Shown: in pieces, positions 1 through 10,056 of the stretch | Layout: the number at the start of each line of letters is the position of its first letter | Position numbering within the stretch: position 1 is the first letter of the stretch | Assembly: GCF_003254475.1 (NCBI RefSeq) | Contig: NZ_QFYQ01000001.1 | Span: 744,001-808,000 of the forward strand | Source of the DNA: Phenylobacterium soli | GTDB taxonomy: Bacteria; Pseudomonadota; Alphaproteobacteria; Caulobacterales; Caulobacteraceae | Length of the DNA: 64,000 nucleotides | Direction of reading: 5' to 3' | Notes under the pieces: generated by a model | Databases searched by the model: none | Told to the model about the DNA's origin: nothing | The model's input: the letters and a program-made list of their open reading frames with translations, nothing else | Program-made: the position numbers and the translations under genes

Positions 1-1044
1 GAGTGGCGCAACCTCGAGGTCCTGGTCCTCGACGACGGCAGCAAGGACCGCACCTCCGACGTGGTCCGCGAGGCCTTCGCCGGCGAGCCGCGGGTCAAGC
101 TCCTGACCTTCGAGAACGGCGGCAAAGCGCGGGCGCTCAACCGCGGCATGGAGTCGGTGAACGGCGACATCGTCGTGGCGCTCGACGCCGACACGCTCTT
201 CCCGGCCGACACGATCGGCAAGCTCGCCCGCTGGTTCGTCGACCCGCGGGTCGGGGCGGTGGCCGGCAACGCCCTCGTGGGCAACCGCAACAACCTGATC
301 ACCCGCTGGCAGGCCCTGGAATACGTCACCGCCCAGAATCTGGAGCGCCGCGCCCTGGCCGCCCTCGGGGCGGTCACCGTCGTGCCGGGCGCGGTCGGCG
401 CCTGGCGCCGCCGCACCCTGGAGGAACTCGGCGGCTATCCGGCCGACACCCTCGCCGAGGACCAGGATCTGACGCTCGCCTGTCAGCGCGCCGGCTGGCG
501 CGTGGAGTTCGACCCCGACGCGCGGGCCTACACCGAGGCGCCGGAGACCGTCGCCGGCCTCCTCAAGCAGCGCTTCCGCTGGTCGTTCGGCACCCTGCAA
601 TGCATCTGGAAGCACCGCGCCGGCCTGTTCAGCCTCAAGCACCCGGTGCTCGGCTTCGTGGCCCTGCCGCAGATCTGGCTGTTCCAGATCGTGCTGACCG
701 CCATCGCCCCGCTGGTCGACCTGGCCATCGTCTGGAGTCTGCTGGCCTCGGCCTATTCCTGGATCTGGCACCCGCAGGAATGGTCGGCCGACGACCTCGT
801 CCGCCCGCTCGCCTACTGGGCCGCCTTCATCTTCCTGGACCTGTCGGCCGGCGCGCTCGGCATGGCGCTCGAGCGCCGCGCGCCGTGGGGCGACATCATG
901 TGGATGCCGGTCCAGCGCTTCGGCTACCGCCAGTTGATGTACTCGGTGGTGGTGCGCTCCCTGGATGCGGCGCTGAACGGCGCGCGGGTCGGCTGGGGCA
1001 AGCTCGAGCGACGGGCCACGGCGGCCCTGGAACACGCCGGCTAG
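1..1044 (+). CDS. Family 2 processive glycosyltransferase, 5'-truncated by window edge
   Basis: The reading frame is already open at base 1 and encodes EVLVLDDGSKDRTSD, the early GT-A nucleotide-binding region of GT2 enzymes, so the true start lies before the window. Visible motifs in order are DADT (the DxD metal/nucleotide site), EDQDL (catalytic acidic residue) and QRFRW, the Q-x-x-R-W motif of processive synthases such as PgaC, NodC, hyaluronan and cellulose synthases. After QRFRW come hydrophobic stretches consistent with two or three C-terminal membrane helices. It probably polymerises a beta-linked exopolysaccharide at the inner membrane; the sugar cannot be told from the sequence. No partner gene follows: the next genes are the TCA block. 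Family call is firm, substrate unknown. Confidence 0.9.
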   Translation, partial: EWRNLEVLVLDDGSKDRTSDVVREAFAGEPRVKLLTFENGGKARALNRGMESVNGDIVVALDADTLFPADTIGKLARWFVDPRVGAVAGNALVGNRNNLITRWQALEYVTAQNLERRALAALGAVTVVPGAVGAWRRRTLEELGGYPADTLAEDQDLTLACQRAGWRVEFDPDARAYTEAPETVAGLLKQRFRWSFGTLQCIWKHRAGLFSLKHPVLGFVALPQIWLFQIVLTAIAPLVDLAIVWSLLASAYSWIWHPQEWSADDLVRPLAYWAAFIFLDLSAGALGMALERRAPWGDIMWMPVQRFGYRQLMYSVVVRSLDAALNGARVGWGKLERRATAALEHAG

Positions 1045-1141
1045 CAGGCCAGCCAAGTCCTTGCTCCCTCAGGGGGAACAGGCGCGTCGAGCCACCGGAT
1101 GCCCCTGCGTCAGAGACCGTCGTTTTAAGCGCCTCACGCGG

Positions 1142-1170
1142 TTGTCATCGCCAAAGGGGGCGCCTATAAC
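1142..1170 (+). promoter_or_regulatory. sigma70-like promoter for the suc operon
   Basis: TTGTCA (1142-1147) and TATAAC (1165-1170) are separated by exactly 17 bases, each close to the sigma70 consensus. The element sits in the 201-base gap between the glycosyltransferase stop and sucC, giving a leader of about 70 bases. This gap contains no credible gene. Prediction from sequence only. Confidence 0.5.
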
Positions 1171-1245
1171 CCCGGCCACCCGCTCGAAGCCCGGCAACGA
1201 GGTCGGACTTGCGCGCGGCATTCCCGCAAAGCGCCTCAAGGCCTC

Positions 1246-2445
1246 ATGAACATCCACGAACACCAAGCCAAAGCCGTCCTCTCCGAGTTCGGCGTGGCGG
1301 TCCCGCGCGGCTATGCCGCCTTCTCCGTCGATGAAGCGGCCGAGGCCGCCAAGAAGCTCGGCGGTCCCGTTTTCGTCGTGAAGTCCCAGATCCACGCCGG
1401 CGGGCGCGGCAAGGGCCGCTTCGAGGGCCTGGGTCCGGACGCCAAGGGCGGCGTCCGCGTCGTCAAGTCCGCCGATGAGGTCCGCACCAACGCCCAGGAG
1501 ATGCTGGGCCGGGTGCTGGTGACCCACCAGACGGGCCCCGCGGGCAAGCAGGTGAACCGCCTCTACATCGAGGAAGGCGCCGCGATCGCCAAGGAATTCT
1601 ACCTGTCGCTGCTGGTGGACCGCGAGACGAGCCGAGTCTCGGTCGTGGCCTCCACCGAGGGCGGCATGGACATCGAGGACGTGGCCCACGCCACGCCCGA
1701 GAAGATCGTCACCTTCTCCATCGACCCGGCGACGGGCGTGTTCCCGCATCACGGCCGTCGCCTCGCCAAGGCGCTGGGCCTGACCGGTGGTCTGGCGAAG
1801 GAAGCGGCGACGCTGCTCGGCCAGCTCTACACGGCGTTCCTGGCCAAGGACATGTCGATGCTGGAGATCAACCCGCTGATCGTCACCGCCGACGATCATC
1901 TTCGGGTGCTCGACGCCAAGGTGTCCTTCGACTCCAACGCCCTCTTCCGCCATCCCGAGATTGTGCAGCTGCGCGACGAGAGCGAAGAGGATCCCAAGGA
2001 GATCGAGGCCTCCAAGTACGACCTGTCCTACATCGCCCTCGACGGCGACATCGGCTGCATGGTCAACGGCGCGGGCCTGGCCATGGCGACCATGGACATC
2101 ATCAAGTACTTCGGCGCCGAGCCCGCCAACTTCCTCGACGTGGGCGGCGGCGCCACCCAGGAGAAGGTGACGGCGGCCTTCAAGATCATCATGGCCGACC
2201 CGAACGTGAAGGGCATCCTGGTGAACATCTTCGGCGGCATCGCCCGCTGCGACCTGCTGGCCAACGGCGTCGTCGCCGCGGTCAAGGAGGTGGGTCTGAA
2301 GGTGCCGCTGGTGGTTCGCCTGGAAGGCACCAATGCCGAGCTCGGCAAGCAGATCATCCGCGACAGCGGCCTCAACGTCATCCCGGCCAACGACCTGGCC
2401 GATGGCGCCGAAAAGATCGTCAAGGCCGTGCGGGGGGCCGCTTAA
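1246..2445 (+). CDS. sucC: Succinate-CoA ligase (ADP-forming) beta subunit
   Basis: 399 residues, the usual length. The product pairs with SucD to convert succinyl-CoA, ADP/GDP and phosphate to succinate, nucleoside triphosphate and CoA in the TCA cycle. The N-terminus [17 protein letters not shown] is the family signature, followed by an ATP-grasp fold ([12 protein letters not shown] nucleotide loop, EINPLIV metal site) and a C-terminal CoA-ligase domain with the [10 protein letters not shown] loop. First gene of sucC-sucD-sucA-sucB-lpdA, three bases upstream of sucD. A sigma70-like promoter lies about 75 bases before the ATG. Identification is essentially certain. Confidence 0.98.
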   Translation: MNIHEHQAKAVLSEFGVAVPRGYAAFSVDEAAEAAKKLGGPVFVVKSQIHAGGRGKGRFEGLGPDAKGGVRVVKSADEVRTNAQEMLGRVLVTHQTGPAGKQVNRLYIEEGAAIAKEFYLSLLVDRETSRVSVVASTEGGMDIEDVAHATPEKIVTFSIDPATGVFPHHGRRLAKALGLTGGLAKEAATLLGQLYTAFLAKDMSMLEINPLIVTADDHLRVLDAKVSFDSNALFRHPEIVQLRDESEEDPKEIEASKYDLSYIALDGDIGCMVNGAGLAMATMDIIKYFGAEPANFLDVGGGATQEKVTAAFKIIMADPNVKGILVNIFGGIARCDLLANGVVAAVKEVGLKVPLVVRLEGTNAELGKQIIRDSGLNVIPANDLADGAEKIVKAVRGAA

Positions 2446-2448
2446 GTC

Positions 2449-3327
2449 ATGTCCGTCCTGATCAACAAGAACACCCGCGTCCTCTGCCAGGGCATCACCG
2501 GCGCCCAGGGCACCTTCCACACCGAGCAGGCCATCGCCTACGGCACCAAGATGGTCGGCGGCGTGACGCCCGGCAAAGGCGGAACCAAGCACCTCGACCT
2601 GCCGGTGTTCGACACCGTCGGCGAGGCGGTGAAGGAGACCGGGGCCGAGGCCACCGTGATCTACGTCCCGCCGCCCTTCGCGGCCGACTCGATCCTCGAG
2701 GCCATCGACGCCGAGATCCCGCTGATCGTCTGCATCACCGAAGGCATCCCGGTGGCGGACATGGTCAAGGTGAAGCGCTCGCTGAGCGGCTCGAAGTCCC
2801 GGCTGATCGGCCCGAACTGCCCGGGCGTGCTCACCCCCGGCGAGTGCAAGATCGGCATCATGCCCGGAAACATCTTCAAGCGCGGCTCGGTGGGTGTTGT
2901 CTCCCGCTCGGGCACGCTTACCTACGAAGCCGTGTTCCAGACCTCTCAGGTGGGCCTCGGCCAGACGACGGCCGTGGGCATCGGCGGCGACCCGGTGAAG
3001 GGCACCGAGTTCATCGACGTGCTCGACATGTTCCTGAAGGACCCCGAGACCGAGTCGATCATCATGATCGGCGAGATCGGCGGTTCGGCCGAAGAAGACG
3101 CGGCTGAATTCATTAAAAATTCAGCAACCAAGAAGCCTATGGTCGGCTTCATTGCGGGACGCACCGCGCCGCCCGGGCGGCGCATGGGTCACGCGGGCGC
3201 GATCATCTCCGGCGGCAAGGGCGGGGCTGAGGACAAGATCGCTGCGATGGAGGCTGCGGGCATCCGCATCGCCCCCACCCCGGCGGCGCTCGGCTCGACC
3301 ATGCTCGAGGTGCTGAAGGGCGCCTGA
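2449..3327 (+). CDS. sucD: Succinate-CoA ligase (ADP-forming) alpha subunit
   Basis: 292 residues, normal length. It carries the CoA-binding Rossmann domain ([17 protein letters not shown]) and the phosphohistidine domain; the active-site histidine that is transiently phosphorylated lies in [15 protein letters not shown] near residue 245. [19 protein letters not shown] is also typical. It starts three bases after sucC stops, so the two subunits are almost certainly co-translated. Cytoplasmic heterodimer/heterotetramer with SucC. Confidence 0.98.
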   Translation: MSVLINKNTRVLCQGITGAQGTFHTEQAIAYGTKMVGGVTPGKGGTKHLDLPVFDTVGEAVKETGAEATVIYVPPPFAADSILEAIDAEIPLIVCITEGIPVADMVKVKRSLSGSKSRLIGPNCPGVLTPGECKIGIMPGNIFKRGSVGVVSRSGTLTYEAVFQTSQVGLGQTTAVGIGGDPVKGTEFIDVLDMFLKDPETESIIMIGEIGGSAEEDAAEFIKNSATKKPMVGFIAGRTAPPGRRMGHAGAIISGGKGGAEDKIAAMEAAGIRIAPTPAALGSTMLEVLKGA

Positions 3328-3409
3328 GACTGAACTGTTAGCGTAAGGGCGGTCCGCGCTCGGCTCCTTCGTCAGAAGCTCCGCGGGCCCCGCCCGGGAA
3401 GAAGAAGAG

Positions 3410-6361
3410 ATGGCGGACGACGCAGGTCTGATCAACGAGGTGCTCGCCGAGACCTCCTTCCTCTACGGGGGCAACGCGGCCTTCGTGGAGGACCTCTACG
3501 CGCGCTGGGCCGAGAACCCGGCGTCCGTCGAGCCGTCCTGGCAGGCGTTCTTCGCCACCCTGCACGACCGGGCCGAGGACGCCCGCCGCCAGGCCCAGAA
3601 GCCAGCGTGGACGGCTCCTTCGGCGCCGGCCGCCCGGCCCGACTGGCTGTCGGCCCTCGACGGCCTGTGGCCGGCGGTCCAGGCCAAGACCGAGACCAAG
3701 ATCGCCGAGCGCCAGCCGGCGGCCACCACCGACCAGGTGCGCGCCGCCACCCTGGACTCGCTGCGCGCCATCATGATGATCCGGGCCTACCGGATGCGCG
3801 GCCACCTGAAGGCCAATCTCGACCCGCTGGGCATCGCCACCACGCCGGGGGACGCCTCCGAACTCGATCCGGCGACCTACGGCTTCTCGGAAGCCGACTT
3901 CGACCGCCCCATCTTCCTCGACTACGTGCTCGGCCTCGAGACGGCGACGGTGCGCGAGATCCTCGAGATCCTGCGCCGCACCTACTGCTGGAACGTCGGC
4001 GTCCAGTACATGCACATCTCCGATCCGAAGGAGAAGGCATGGCTCCAGGAGCGCATCGAGGGGCGTGACAAGGAGATCACCTTCACCAAGGAGGGCAAGG
4101 TCGCCATCCTCAAGAAGCTGATCGAGACCGAGGGCTTCGAGCGCTTCCTGCACCGCCGCTTCCCCGGCACCAAGCGCTTCGGCCTCGACGGCGGCGAAGC
4201 CATGGTCCCGGCCATGGAGCAGGTCATCAAGCGCGGCGGCGCGCTGGGCGTGAAGGACATCATCATCGGCATGCCGCACCGCGGCCGCCTGAACGTCCTG
4301 GCCGCGGTGATGGGCAAGCCCTACCACGTCATCTTCCACGAGTTCCAAGGCGGCTCGTCCCTGCCCTCCGACGTCGAGGGCTCGGGCGACGTGAAGTACC
4401 ACCTCGGCGCCTCGTCGGACCGCGCCTTCGACGGCAACAACGTCCACCTGTCGCTGACCGCCAACCCCTCGCACCTCGAGATCGTCAATCCGGTGGTGAT
4501 CGGCAAGGCGCGGGCCAAGCAGGCCTTCACCCTGCGCGAGACGCCGACCGCCGGCCGCAGCCACGTGCTGCCGATCCTGCTGCACGGCGACGCCGCCTTC
4601 GCCGGCCAGGGCGTGGTGGCCGAGTGCTTCGCCCTCTCCGGCCTCAAGGGCTACGGCGTCGGCGGCACCATCCACTTCATCGTCAACAACCAGATCGGCT
4701 TCACGACGAGCCCCAAGAACTCGCGCTCGTCGCCCTATCCCTCCGACGTGGCCCTGATGGTGGAAGCCCCGATCTTCCACTGCAACGGCGACGATCCCGA
4801 GGCCGTCACCTTCGCCACCAAGGTCGCCACCGAGTACCGCCAGCTGTTCGGCAAGGACGTGGTGGTCGACATGTTCTGCTACCGCCGGTTCGGCCACAAC
4901 GAGGGCGACGATCCGACGATGACGCAGCCCTTGATGTACCAAAAGATCAAGGACCACCCGTCGGTGCGCCAGCTCTACACCAATCGCCTGATCGGCGAGG
5001 GCGTGGTCAGCCAGGGCGATGTGGACGGCTGGATCAAGGCGTTCGACGACTTCCTCGACGCCGAGTTCGACGCCGGCAAGAACTACAAGGCCAACAAGGC
5101 TGACTGGCTGGACGGCAAGTGGTCGGGCCTGGCCCTGCCGGGCGGCGAGGAGCGCCACGTCACCGGCGTCTCCAAGCAGAAGCTGCTCGACCTCGGCCGC
5201 AAGATCACCACCATCCCGGAGCGGGTCAGCGTCCACAAGACGGTGGACCGCGTCATCGCCGGCCGCCGCGAGGCGATCGAGACCGGAGCCGGGCTGGACT
5301 GGGCCACGGGCGAGCATCTCGCCTTCGCCACCCTGCTCGACCAGGGCTACCCGGTCCGCCTGTCGGGCCAGGACAGCGTGCGCGGCACCTTCACCCAGCG
5401 CCACTCCGGCCTCGTCGACCAGAAGACGGAGGAAGTGTACTTCCCGCTCCGCAACCTCGGTCCGAACCAGGCCCACTTCGAGGTGCTGGATTCGGCGCTC
5501 TCCGAAGAGGCGGTGCTCGGCTTCGAGTACGGCTTCTCGCTGACCGACCCCAACACCCTGACCCTCTGGGAGGCCCAGTTCGGCGACTTCGCCAACGGCG
5601 CCCAGGTGGTGGTCGACCAGTTCATCTCCTCCGGCGAGCGCAAGTGGCTGCGGATGAGCGGCCTCGTGATGCTGCTGCCGCATGGCTACGAAGGGCAGGG
5701 CCCGGAGCACTCGTCCGCCCGCCTCGAGCGCTACCTGCAGCTCTGCGCCGAGGACAACATGCAGGTCGTCTATCCGACGACGCCGGCCAACTACTTCCAC
5801 GCTCTGCGCCGGCAGCTGCTGCGCGAATACCGCAAGCCGCTGATCGTCATGACGCCCAAGAGCCTGCTGCGCCATAAGCGGGCGGTGTCGAACCTCTCGG
5901 ACATGGCCGAGGGCACCAGCTTCCACCGCGTGATGGTCGACGGCGCCGAGGCCGGCTGCGACGTGGGCGGCGTGACGCTCAAGCCGGACGCCAAGATCAG
6001 CCGGGTCATCCTCTGCTCGGGCAAGGTCTACTACGACCTCATCGAGCAGCGGGCCAAGACCGGCCGCGACGACGTCTACATCCTGCGCCTGGAGCAGTTC
6101 TATCCCTGGCCGCTGAAGTCGCTGTCCAACGAGCTGAAGCGGTTCAAGAACGCCGAGCTGGTCTGGGTCCAGGAAGAGCCCAAGAACATGGGCGGCTGGA
6201 CCTTCGTCGACCCCTGGCTGGAGCTGACGCTCGAGCGCCTGGACGTGAACGCCAAGCGCGCCCGCTACGTCGGCCGCCCGGCCTCCGCCTCCACCGCGGC
6301 GGGCCTGATGAGCCGGCATCTGAGGGAGCTGGAGGCTTTCCTTACGGAAGCCTTCGCGTAA
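3410..6361 (+). CDS. sucA: 2-oxoglutarate dehydrogenase E1 component
   Basis: 983 residues, within the usual 930-1000. Thiamine-diphosphate-dependent decarboxylase of the 2-oxoglutarate dehydrogenase complex: it decarboxylates 2-oxoglutarate and passes the succinyl group to lipoyl-SucB. The N-terminus NEVLAETSFLYGGNAAFVED is the E1o peripheral segment; GMPHRGRLNVLAAVMGK and CNGDDPEAV (thiamine pyrophosphate/metal motif) mark the catalytic core, and the C-terminus has the transketolase-type pyrimidine-binding and E1 C-terminal domains. The start follows a purine-rich GAAGAAGAAGAG. Third gene of the suc block. The minus strand also has a very long open frame here, which is a codon-bias shadow. 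Confidence 0.98.
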   Translation: MADDAGLINEVLAETSFLYGGNAAFVEDLYARWAENPASVEPSWQAFFATLHDRAEDARRQAQKPAWTAPSAPAARPDWLSALDGLWPAVQAKTETKIAERQPAATTDQVRAATLDSLRAIMMIRAYRMRGHLKANLDPLGIATTPGDASELDPATYGFSEADFDRPIFLDYVLGLETATVREILEILRRTYCWNVGVQYMHISDPKEKAWLQERIEGRDKEITFTKEGKVAILKKLIETEGFERFLHRRFPGTKRFGLDGGEAMVPAMEQVIKRGGALGVKDIIIGMPHRGRLNVLAAVMGKPYHVIFHEFQGGSSLPSDVEGSGDVKYHLGASSDRAFDGNNVHLSLTANPSHLEIVNPVVIGKARAKQAFTLRETPTAGRSHVLPILLHGDAAFAGQGVVAECFALSGLKGYGVGGTIHFIVNNQIGFTTSPKNSRSSPYPSDVALMVEAPIFHCNGDDPEAVTFATKVATEYRQLFGKDVVVDMFCYRRFGHNEGDDPTMTQPLMYQKIKDHPSVRQLYTNRLIGEGVVSQGDVDGWIKAFDDFLDAEFDAGKNYKANKADWLDGKWSGLALPGGEERHVTGVSKQKLLDLGRKITTIPERVSVHKTVDRVIAGRREAIETGAGLDWATGEHLAFATLLDQGYPVRLSGQDSVRGTFTQRHSGLVDQKTEEVYFPLRNLGPNQAHFEVLDSALSEEAVLGFEYGFSLTDPNTLTLWEAQFGDFANGAQVVVDQFISSGERKWLRMSGLVMLLPHGYEGQGPEHSSARLERYLQLCAEDNMQVVYPTTPANYFHALRRQLLREYRKPLIVMTPKSLLRHKRAVSNLSDMAEGTSFHRVMVDGAEAGCDVGGVTLKPDAKISRVILCSGKVYYDLIEQRAKTGRDDVYILRLEQFYPWPLKSLSNELKRFKNAELVWVQEEPKNMGGWTFVDPWLELTLERLDVNAKRARYVGRPASASTAAGLMSRHLRELEAFLTEAFA

Positions 6362-6451
6362 AGAGACCGTCCGTAGCTACTGGCGACTTGGCCAAGCCGA
6401 CTTTGCCAACCAACTGTGTTTGTGTGTTGAAGATCTGAGGAGCGCATCGAA

Positions 6452-7729
6452 ATGGCCGACATCATGACGCCGGCGCTGGGCGAATCCGTCACCGAGGCGA
6501 CGGTCGCCAAGTGGACCAAGAAGGCCGGCGACACGGTGCGCAAGGACGAGATCCTCGTCGAGCTGGAGACCGACAAGGTCAGCCTCGAGGTCGCCGCCCC
6601 CGCCGACGGCGTGCTCGCCGAGATCTCGGCCGAGGAAGGCGCCACGGTCGAGCCCGGCGCGGTGCTCGGCAAGATCACCGAAGGCGCCGCCGCGGCGGCC
6701 GCCCCCAAGGCGGCCGCACCGACGTCGAAGCCGACCCCGGTCCCGGCCGGCGAGCTGCAGCCGGAGCCGCAGCCCGGCAAGGCGGCCCCGACCTCGGCCC
6801 CGGTGCCCGACACGTCCGCGCCCCAAGCCGCCTCCGGGAAGCGCGCGGCCGAACCAGTCCTGGCGCCGTCGGCCCAGCGCATCGTCGCCGAGAACAAGCT
6901 CCAGCCGGCGGCCATCCAGGGCACCGGCAAGGACGGCCGGATCACCAAGGGCGACGCCCTGGCCGCGCTCGAGTCCCGCGCCAACGCCCCGGCCGCGCCG
7001 GCCGCCGCCGCCGCGCCGCGCCCGATCCACGAGCGCGAGGAGCGGGTGCGCATGACCCGCCTGCGCCAGACGATTGCGCGCCGGCTGAAGGAGGCGCAGA
7101 ACGCCGCCGCCATGCTGACCACCTTCAACGAGGTGGACATGACGGCCGTCATGGCCCTGCGCAACCAGTACAAGGACGTCTTCGAGAAGAAGCACGGGGT
7201 GAAGCTCGGCTTCATGAGCTTCTTCGTCCGCGCCGTGATCCACGCCCTCAAGCAGGTGCCCGAGGTCAACGCCGAGATCGACGGCCAGGACCTGATCTAC
7301 AAGAACCACTACGACATCTCGGTGGCCGTCGGCACCGAGCGCGGCCTCGTCACCCCGGTGGTCCGCGACGCCGACCAGATGAGCCTCGCCGAGATCGAGA
7401 AGACCATCGGCGCCCTCGGCAAGAAGGCCCGCGACGGCCAGCTCGCCCTGGAAGATCTGCAGGGCGGCACCTTCACCATCTCGAATGGCGGCGTCTACGG
7501 CTCGCTGATGTCGACGCCGATCCTGAACGCGCCGCAGTCGGGCATCCTCGGCATGCACAAGATCCAGGAGCGGCCGATGGTGGTCGGCGGCCAGATCGTC
7601 GCCCGGCCGATGATGTACCTGGCGCTCAGCTACGATCACCGCATCGTCGACGGCCAGGGCGCCGTCACCTTCCTGGTGCACGTGAAGGAAGCGATCGAGG
7701 AGCCGCAGCGCCTGCTGCTCGACCTCTAA
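6452..7729 (+). CDS. sucB: Dihydrolipoyllysine succinyltransferase (E2 of 2-oxoglutarate dehydrogenase)
   Basis: 425 residues. Domains: N-terminal lipoyl domain (about 1-75, lipoylated lysine K42 in ETDKVSLEV); Ala/Pro-rich linker; peripheral E1/E3-binding domain (about 140-175, [13 protein letters not shown]); second Ala-rich linker; acyltransferase core (about 195-425) with the catalytic SYDHRIVDG motif, H396 and D400. It forms the core of the complex and transfers the succinyl group to CoA. GAGGAGCG lies just upstream of the ATG. Flanked by sucA and lpdA, so the whole complex is encoded together. The Ala/Pro linkers explain the high local GC. Confidence 0.98.
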   Translation: MADIMTPALGESVTEATVAKWTKKAGDTVRKDEILVELETDKVSLEVAAPADGVLAEISAEEGATVEPGAVLGKITEGAAAAAAPKAAAPTSKPTPVPAGELQPEPQPGKAAPTSAPVPDTSAPQAASGKRAAEPVLAPSAQRIVAENKLQPAAIQGTGKDGRITKGDALAALESRANAPAAPAAAAAPRPIHEREERVRMTRLRQTIARRLKEAQNAAAMLTTFNEVDMTAVMALRNQYKDVFEKKHGVKLGFMSFFVRAVIHALKQVPEVNAEIDGQDLIYKNHYDISVAVGTERGLVTPVVRDADQMSLAEIEKTIGALGKKARDGQLALEDLQGGTFTISNGGVYGSLMSTPILNAPQSGILGMHKIQERPMVVGGQIVARPMMYLALSYDHRIVDGQGAVTFLVHVKEAIEEPQRLLLDL

Positions 7730-7783
7730 GCGCCCCTTCCGCTTTCCGTATTATGTTCAGGGGCGCGCTCTAGGGTGCGCCCC
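7730..7783 (+). promoter_or_regulatory. Alternative hairpins in the sucB-lpdA gap
   Basis: GGGGCGC at 7760-7766 can pair either with GCGCCCC at 7730-7736, just after the sucB stop, or with GCGCCCC at 7777-7783. The two helices exclude each other, as in attenuators or processing sites. No U-run follows either stem. Could also be a simple factor-dependent terminator or an mRNA-stability hairpin that sets lpdA apart from sucAB. Confidence 0.3.
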
Positions 7784-7806
7784 GACTTGCTTTGAGAAGA
7801 AGCGAC

Positions 7807-9210
7807 ATGGCCGAGACCACTTACGACGTCGTCATCATCGGAGGCGGGCCCGGCGGCTACAACGCCGCCATCCGCGCCGGCCAGCTCGGCCTCAAGGCCG
7901 CCTGCGTCGAGAAGCGCGGCACGCTCGGCGGCACCTGCCTCAACGTCGGCTGCATGCCGTCCAAGGCCCTGCTGCACGCCTCGGAGCTGTTCGCGGCGGC
8001 GAACGGCGAGTTCGCCAAGCTCGGCATCGAGGTCTCGCCCAAGCTCAACCTCGGCCAGATGATGGCCCAGAAGGACGAGTCGGTGACCGCCCTGACCAAG
8101 GGCATCGAGTTCCTGTTCAAGAAGAACAAGGTCGACTGGGTGAAGGGCGCCGGCAAGATCGCCGGCCCGGGCAAGGTCGAGGTCACCGGCGAGGACGGCA
8201 AGGTCACGACCCTGGCCGCCAAGAACATCGTCATCGCCACCGGCTCGGAGCCCTCGAGGCTGCCGGGCGTCGAGGTCGATCAGCAGCGTATCGTCGATTC
8301 CACCGGCGCGCTGGCCCTCCCGGAAGTGCCGAAGAAGCTGGTGGTCATCGGCGCCGGCATCATCGGCCTGGAGCTCGGCTCCGTGTGGCGCCGCCTCGGC
8401 GCCGAGGTCACCGTCGTGGAGTTCCTCGACCGCATCACCCCCGGCATGGACGCCGAGACGGCCAAGACCTTCCAGCGCGCCCTGACCAAGCAGGGCATGG
8501 TGTTCAAGCTCGGCGCCAAGGTCACCGGCGCCAAGACCTCGAAGAAGGGCGTCACCCTGACCGTCGAGCCCGTCGCCGGCGGCGCCGCGGAGACGCTGGA
8601 AGCCGACTACGTGCTGCTGGCCATCGGCCGCCGGCCCTACACCGAGGGCCTGGGCCTGGAGAGCGTCGGCGTCACGCCGAACGCCCGCGGCGTCATCGAG
8701 ACCGACCACTTCAAGACCTCGGCGCCCGGCGTCTGGGCGATCGGCGACGTGATCCCTGGCCCGATGCTCGCCCACAAGGCCGAGGAAGACGGCGTCGCCT
8801 GCATCGAGATGATCGCCGGCAAGTGGGGTCACGTGGACTACGACCTGGTGCCGAGCGTGGTCTACACCAGCCCCGAGGTCGCCTGGGTCGGCAAGACGGA
8901 GGAGGAGCTCAAGGCCGCGGGCCGCGCCTACAAGACCGGCAAGTTCCCGTTCACCGCCAACAGCCGGGCCAAGATCAACCACGAGACCGAGGGTTTCGTG
9001 AAGGTGCTGGCCGACGCCGCCACTGACGAGGTCCTGGGCGTTCACATGATCGGTCCGTCGGTGTCCGAGATGATCGGCGAGTACTGCGTGGCCATGGCCT
9101 TCCGCGCCGCATCCGAGGACGTGGCGCGCACCTGCCACCCGCACCCCACCCGCTCCGAGGCGCTGCGCCAGGCCGCCATGGGCGTCGAGGGGTGGACGAT
9201 GCAGGCGTAA
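7807..9210 (+). CDS. lpdA: Dihydrolipoyl dehydrogenase (E3)
   Basis: 467 residues from ATG 7807, chosen over an in-frame TTG 15 bases upstream because GAGAAGAAG lies just before this ATG and [17 protein letters not shown] is the usual N-terminus. FAD-binding GxGxxG near residue 11, redox disulfide C44/C49 in [13 protein letters not shown], an NAD-binding Rossmann domain ([13 protein letters not shown]), and the C-terminal dimerisation domain with the His-Glu pair HPHPTRSE. It re-oxidises dihydrolipoamide on SucB, reducing NAD+. Last gene of the suc block; it may also serve other 2-oxoacid dehydrogenases. Confidence 0.97.
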   Translation: MAETTYDVVIIGGGPGGYNAAIRAGQLGLKAACVEKRGTLGGTCLNVGCMPSKALLHASELFAAANGEFAKLGIEVSPKLNLGQMMAQKDESVTALTKGIEFLFKKNKVDWVKGAGKIAGPGKVEVTGEDGKVTTLAAKNIVIATGSEPSRLPGVEVDQQRIVDSTGALALPEVPKKLVVIGAGIIGLELGSVWRRLGAEVTVVEFLDRITPGMDAETAKTFQRALTKQGMVFKLGAKVTGAKTSKKGVTLTVEPVAGGAAETLEADYVLLAIGRRPYTEGLGLESVGVTPNARGVIETDHFKTSAPGVWAIGDVIPGPMLAHKAEEDGVACIEMIAGKWGHVDYDLVPSVVYTSPEVAWVGKTEEELKAAGRAYKTGKFPFTANSRAKINHETEGFVKVLADAATDEVLGVHMIGPSVSEMIGEYCVAMAFRAASEDVARTCHPHPTRSEALRQAAMGVEGWTMQA

Positions 9211-9216
9211 GGCCGC

Positions 9217-9654
9217 TTGGCGGCGGGTCTGCAGGTCCGCCGGGCGAGGCCGGACGAGCTTCCGGCCTGCGCCGACCTCTATGTCCGCGTCCTGCGCGAG
9301 ACCTTCACCTGGTTGCCGCCCGAGCGGCACCGCCGCGAGGAGTTCCTGCGCGCGGCCCGCGAGGAGGAAGTCTATGTCGCCGTCGCGGGCGAGCGCATCC
9401 TCGGCCTCGCCGCCTTCTACCGGCCGCAGAACTTCCTCCACTCCCTCTATGTTGACGAGCGCGGCGACGGGATCGGCAAGGCGCTCCTCGATCACGTGAG
9501 CGCCGTCGCGGACGGCCCGGTCTCGCTGAAGGTCCAGCTCCCCAACCGTCACGCCCAGCGCTTCTACGCCCGCGAGGGCTTCGCCTGCGTCGAGCGCGGC
9601 CAGGATCCCGGCTCGGACGTGGAATGGCTGAGGCTGGTCAAGGAGAAGCGCTGA
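9217..9654 (+). CDS. GNAT family N-acetyltransferase
   Basis: 145 residues from a TTG codon six bases after the lpdA stop. The fold signature is present: N-terminal beta1-alpha1 (VRRARPDELPACADLY), central strand LHSLYVDERGDGIGKALLDH, which carries a version of the acetyl-CoA pyrophosphate-binding Q/RxxGxG/A loop, and the C-terminal NRHAQRFYAREGF typical of GNATs. Substrate unknown; single-domain cytoplasmic enzyme. Tight spacing suggests co-transcription with lpdA, but no functional link is evident. The start is uncertain because no ATG or GTG is available nearby. Confidence 0.8.
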   Translation: MAAGLQVRRARPDELPACADLYVRVLRETFTWLPPERHRREEFLRAAREEEVYVAVAGERILGLAAFYRPQNFLHSLYVDERGDGIGKALLDHVSAVADGPVSLKVQLPNRHAQRFYAREGFACVERGQDPGSDVEWLRLVKEKR

Positions 9655-9739
9655 ACTCGCTTCTCCCGCTTGCGGGAGACGTCTTGCTCCTCGCGGCCAT
9701 CCGGCGGCATCCTCCCGGGAGACGCGAACGGAGGCTCCC

Positions 9740-10054
9740 ATGCTCGTCGCTATCCTCGCCGCCGGCCTGGTCCAGGGCGCCCAGCCCGCGCCCGGCGTCC
9801 GGGTCATCCAGGGCTTTGGCCCGACCCTCGCCAAGCCGGCCTGCCAGGCCGCGACGATCCAGACCGCCGCGCCGGTCGATCCGGCCCTGCTGTTGCGTCC
9901 GCAGGACCGCGCCCGGGTGAAGTATCGTCGCCTGGGCGAGCTGCCCAAGGCCAACCACGAGATCGCCGTCCTGCGGCAGGTCGAGGGCTGCACGGCTCCG
10001 GTGGTGGTGTCCTACGAGGTCGAGCTCGACGGCCGCGCGGCGGGCGGGCAGTAG
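9740..10054 (+). CDS. Small predicted secreted protein, unknown function
   Basis: 104 residues. The N-terminus MLVAILAAGLVQGAQPAP resembles a short signal peptide with a cleavage region after AQG/QA. The mature part has two cysteines (CQAATIQ and EGCTAPVV) that could form one disulfide and reads as beta-rich. An upstream AACGGAGG lies eight bases before the ATG and supports the start. It stands alone between the acetyltransferase and the convergent xerC. I do not recognise the family. Confidence 0.65.
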   Translation: MLVAILAAGLVQGAQPAPGVRVIQGFGPTLAKPACQAATIQTAAPVDPALLLRPQDRARVKYRRLGELPKANHEIAVLRQVEGCTAPVVVSYEVELDGRAAGGQ

Positions 10055-10056
10055 GC

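Noticed and set aside
1069..2592. 507-codon open frame antisense to sucC
   Set aside because: Same bias artefact; includes no family motif and covers the sucC promoter.
3338..6319. 993-codon open frame antisense to sucA
   Set aside because: Gly/Arg/Val/Ala/Leu/Asp-rich shadow typical of GC-rich codon bias; no domain is recognisable and sucA on the other strand is certain.
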